Below are positions 5,605 through 7,875 of a DNA stretch of 7,875 bases, one piece after another. Position numbers and translations under genes: made by a program. This DNA comes from Anaerolineae bacterium (GTDB lineage Bacteria; Chloroflexota; Anaerolineae; SpSt-313): assembly GCA_023511475.1 (NCBI GenBank), contig JAIMBM010000126.1, positions 1-7,875 of the forward strand. The letters run 5' to 3'. The notes under the pieces were generated by a model. It saw nothing but the letters and a program-made list of their open reading frames with translations. It had not been told where the DNA came from and made no database searches. The first letter of the stretch is position 1, and each line of letters begins with the position of its first letter.

Positions 5605-7737
5605 CTACGCCATTTGCCGGTGGACCTCGACGACATCTCGGATGCTCTCGATCTTGCTCATGATCTCGCTCAGCTGTCCAATGCTCGAGATCCCCAGCGT
5701 GGCCACGATCGTCGCCGTTTGATCGTCGTGCGTGGTGACGTTGGCGGCACTCATGCTGATACCCGCATCGGAGACGACGGCGGCGATATCCCGCAGCAGC
5801 CCCTGTCGGTCCAGCGCCTCGATGTGGATGACGACCGGGTAGACCTCGCGCGTGGGTCCCCAGCTCACCGAGATGAGCCGCTCGGTCTCCTCGATGTGCT
5901 TGAGGGTGGAGCAGTCGGCCCGGTGGATGGTGATACCCTTGCCCCGGGTGATAAACCCGACGATACGATCGCCGGGCACGGGATTGCAGCACTTGGCCAG
6001 CCTTGTCAGCAGGTCGCCTACGCCCGTGACGCGAAAGTCAGCCCGGCTCTCCCGCAAGGGGCTGATCTTGAGGTCCGGCTTACGGGCTGCCGCGTCGTCG
6101 ATCTTGTTGGCGATCTGGATCGGGCTGATATCGCCGTAGCCTATGGCGGCGAGAAAGTCCTCGACCCGGCTGTACTTGAACAGGCGGGCAATCTCCTCAA
6201 AGGACTGCTGCTCGAGGCCGAGGCGCTTCATCTCCCGTTCGAGGATCTCCCGGCCGAGGGCGATGTTCTGCTCGCGCTGCTGTCGGCGGAACCACTGGCG
6301 CACCTTCTGACGGGCGCGCGCCGTGGTGATGTAGCCGAGGCTGGGGTTGAGCCAGTCGCGGCTGGGTCCGCCCTTCTTCGACGTCAGGATCTCGACCTGT
6401 TCGCCGGTGCGCAGTCGGTAGTCCAGCGAGACGAGCCTCCCGTCGACCTTGGCGCCCCGGCAGTGGTCGCCAATCTCGCTGTGGATGTAGTAGGCCAGGT
6501 CGACCGGGGTGGCGCCGGCCGGCAGGTCGACAATATCTCCCTTGGGCGTGAAGACGTAGACGCGCTCGGGGAACACGTCCGTCTTGAGCGAATCGACAAA
6601 CTCCTCGGGGTCCTTCACATCTCCGCGCCACTCACTGACCTGTCGCAGCCAGGCGATCTTGGCCTCCAGCGAGGCGTTGCGCCGCGCGTGCTCCTTGTAC
6701 CGCCAGTGCGCCGCGATGCCATACTCGGCGACCTGGTGCATAGCCGTGGTCCGGATCTGTACCTCCAGAGGCTTCCCCTCCGGCCCGACGACAGCCGTGT
6801 GCAAGGACTGGTACATGTTGTCCTTGGGCATGGCGATATAGTCGTCGAACTCGCCCGGGATGGGGCGCCACATGCTGTGCACGAGGCCGAGAGCGGCGTA
6901 GCAGTCCCGCTCGGTGCTGACGATCACGCGCACGCCACGCACGTCATAGATCTGGTCGAAGGTGCGCGCCTTCTCATACATCTTCTGGTAGATGCTGTAC
7001 AGGTGCTTGGGCCGCCCCGTGACCTGTGCCGGGATGCCCTCGGCTTCGAGACGGGCCTTGAGCATGGTGGCGACCCGCTGGATGTAGGCATCCCGCTCCT
7101 CGCGCCGCTCCGAGAGATAGCTCGCGATCTGATAGTACGCCTCAGGGTCCAGATAGCGGAGCGAGAGGTCCTCGAGCTGCCACTTGAGCTGCCAGATACC
7201 AAGGCGGTTGGCGAGGGGTGCAAAAATCTCGAGAGTCTCTCGCGCCGTGCGGACCTGTCGCTCACGCGAGAGGGGCCCCAGCGTCTGCATGTTGTGGAGC
7301 CGGTCAGCCAGCTTGATGAGGATGACTCGGATGTCGTCGACCGTGGCAAGAAAGATCTTGCGCAGGTTCTCGGCCTGCTCGCGCTCAAAGGTCGTGGCTG
7401 TGTCCAGCCGGCTCTTGCGCTTGATCTTGCGCAGCTTGGTCACGCCGTCCACCAGCCTGGCGACCTCGTCCCCAAACTGGTCACGGATGTCGGCGAGGGC
7501 GACCGAGGTATCCTCCGGCACGTCATGCAGCAACGCCGCCTGTATAGCGGCGGCGTCCAGGCGGAGGTCGGTGAGGATGGCTGCTACGGCGACAGGGTGG
7601 GTGATATAGGGCTCGCCCGAGTCGCGAACTTGCCCGGCATGTGCGGCAGCCGCGACCTCGTAGGCGCGCCGGATGGCATCGGCTTCGCCGGCCTCGAATG
7701 CTGCGATTATCTCGGGCAGGGTTCGCTCAGCTTCCAT
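5605..7737 (-). CDS. rel: Bifunctional-type (p)ppGpp synthetase/hydrolase (RelA/SpoT family)
   Basis: This 710-residue stringent-response enzyme makes and probably degrades (p)ppGpp in the cytoplasm, bound to or released from ribosomes. All family domains are present in order. The HD hydrolase domain has His33, HDVPED at 71-76 and KLADRLHNM (142-150, Asp145). The synthetase domain has RPKHLYSIY, catalytic Asp265 (YDVRGVR), the EFDD motif at 296-299, substrate-binding Tyr309 (NMYQSLHT) and Glu325 (LEVQIRT). Then come TGS (about 392-452), a helical region, a Cys-containing conserved domain (KCCNPVPGD with Cys583/Cys584, HRADC 605-609) and a C-terminal ACT domain (about 635-708). The EFDD sequence occupies the site where bifunctional Rel proteins usually have RXKD; EXDD is known from synthetase-only RelA. 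Start: ATG 7737 is chosen because a promoter predicts transcription from about 7771. An in-frame TTG at 7767 would add 10 residues but leave almost no leader. Neither start has a strong ribosome binding site. Confidence 0.95.
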   Translation of the reverse strand: MEAERTLPEIIAAFEAGEADAIRRAYEVAAAAHAGQVRDSGEPYITHPVAVAAILTDLRLDAAAIQAALLHDVPEDTSVALADIRDQFGDEVARLVDGVTKLRKIKRKSRLDTATTFEREQAENLRKIFLATVDDIRVILIKLADRLHNMQTLGPLSRERQVRTARETLEIFAPLANRLGIWQLKWQLEDLSLRYLDPEAYYQIASYLSERREERDAYIQRVATMLKARLEAEGIPAQVTGRPKHLYSIYQKMYEKARTFDQIYDVRGVRVIVSTERDCYAALGLVHSMWRPIPGEFDDYIAMPKDNMYQSLHTAVVGPEGKPLEVQIRTTAMHQVAEYGIAAHWRYKEHARRNASLEAKIAWLRQVSEWRGDVKDPEEFVDSLKTDVFPERVYVFTPKGDIVDLPAGATPVDLAYYIHSEIGDHCRGAKVDGRLVSLDYRLRTGEQVEILTSKKGGPSRDWLNPSLGYITTARARQKVRQWFRRQQREQNIALGREILEREMKRLGLEQQSFEEIARLFKYSRVEDFLAAIGYGDISPIQIANKIDDAAARKPDLKISPLRESRADFRVTGVGDLLTRLAKCCNPVPGDRIVGFITRGKGITIHRADCSTLKHIEETERLISVSWGPTREVYPVVIHIEALDRQGLLRDIAAVVSDAGISMSAANVTTHDDQTATIVATLGISSIGQLSEIMSKIESIRDVVEVHRQMA

Positions 7738-7777
7738 GGCTGTGACAGTCAGCTCAAATCCAGACAAAAGTTACCAT

Positions 7778-7806
7778 AGTATACTGCAAGCGGGCGATTC
7801 CTGCAA
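7778..7806 (-). promoter_or_regulatory. Sigma70-type promoter of rel
   Basis: On the minus strand TTGCAG (7806-7801) and TATACT (7783-7778) are separated by exactly 17 bases. The -10 matches TATAAT at five of six positions and the -35 matches TTGACA at three of six. Transcription would start near 7771, giving a leader of about 34 bases to ATG 7737. The -10 lies in the palindrome AGTATACT (7778-7785), so an identical TATACT exists on the + strand, facing the divergent gene. Confidence 0.6.
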
Positions 7807-7875
7807 TGGCTTCGCGCGTGGGCGCGCAGCTCAGTTTGGGGCTGTTCGCGCTCGCGCTGTGTCTGGCCCCTCCTC
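7806..7875 (+). CDS. Start of a divergent gene, putative exported or membrane protein (partial)
   Basis: From ATG 7806 an open frame runs to the window end, giving 23 codons. The residues (MASRVGAQLSLGLFALALCL, then APP) look like a signal peptide or first membrane helix: one Arg near the N terminus, a hydrophobic core, then a small/Pro region. A Cys at 19 preceded by LAL could suggest a lipoprotein but the box is imperfect. There is no clear ribosome binding site, and the start lies on the -35 element of the rel promoter. It is the only frame here with such a pattern, but 23 codons are too few to name a product. Confidence 0.4.
   Translation, partial: MASRVGAQLSLGLFALALCLAPP

Noticed and set aside
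5545..7779. 744-codon open frame on the + strand covering all of rel in antisense
   Set aside because: It is an opposite-strand shadow of a well-conserved gene with all Rel motifs. High GC and codon bias keep the antisense frame open; its product is low-complexity and has no recognisable domain.
1..7875. CRISPR array, transposon ends, tRNA or rRNA genes
   Set aside because: No regularly spaced repeats, no inverted-repeat-bounded transposase gene and no cloverleaf- or rRNA-like segment were seen on either strand.

Overview
The window is GC-rich bacterial chromosomal DNA, and every complete gene belongs to a recognisable bacterial family or has a recognisable layout. The organism is probably a member of Chloroflexota or a related deep-branching, high-GC lineage. 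The reasons are the fused E1 alpha-beta dehydrogenase subunit, the single long Rel protein, and an ECF sigma factor paired with a membrane protein that has a DUF4367-like exterior domain. This is inference from gene style, not a search result.

Layout: positions 1-315 hold no convincing gene, only GC-rich hairpins and a 20-codon open frame ahead of a dehydrogenase operon. On the + strand, 316-2388 encodes a fused thiamine-diphosphate-dependent E1 (alpha plus beta in one chain), and 2397-3743 encodes the matching dihydrolipoamide acyltransferase E2. Together they form the decarboxylating/acyl-transferring core of a 2-oxoacid (pyruvate) or acetoin dehydrogenase complex. The E2 appears to carry two consecutive E3-binding domains. 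No E3 gene is present here.

Nine bases after the E2 stop begin convergent minus-strand genes. Read in their own direction from the right edge these are: a full-length (p)ppGpp synthetase/hydrolase Rel (7737-5605) with a good sigma70-type promoter; a 105-base gap with a tandem TGTAACC motif and a T7 run; an ECF sigma factor (5499-4876); an overlapping single-pass membrane protein, probably its anti-sigma factor (4886-4011); and a 72-residue exported, eight-cysteine peptide (3971-3753). The last three look like one signalling operon whose final product is a small secreted disulfide-rich or metal-binding protein. At the right edge, a divergent gene seems to start at 7806 with a signal-peptide-like N terminus and runs out of the window.

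The points most worth a second look are the EXDD synthetase motif in a Rel whose hydrolase (HD) residues are intact, the orphan Cys-rich peptide tied to the ECF/anti-sigma pair, the doubled subunit-binding domain in E2, and the tandem TGTAACC repeat upstream of the sigma gene.
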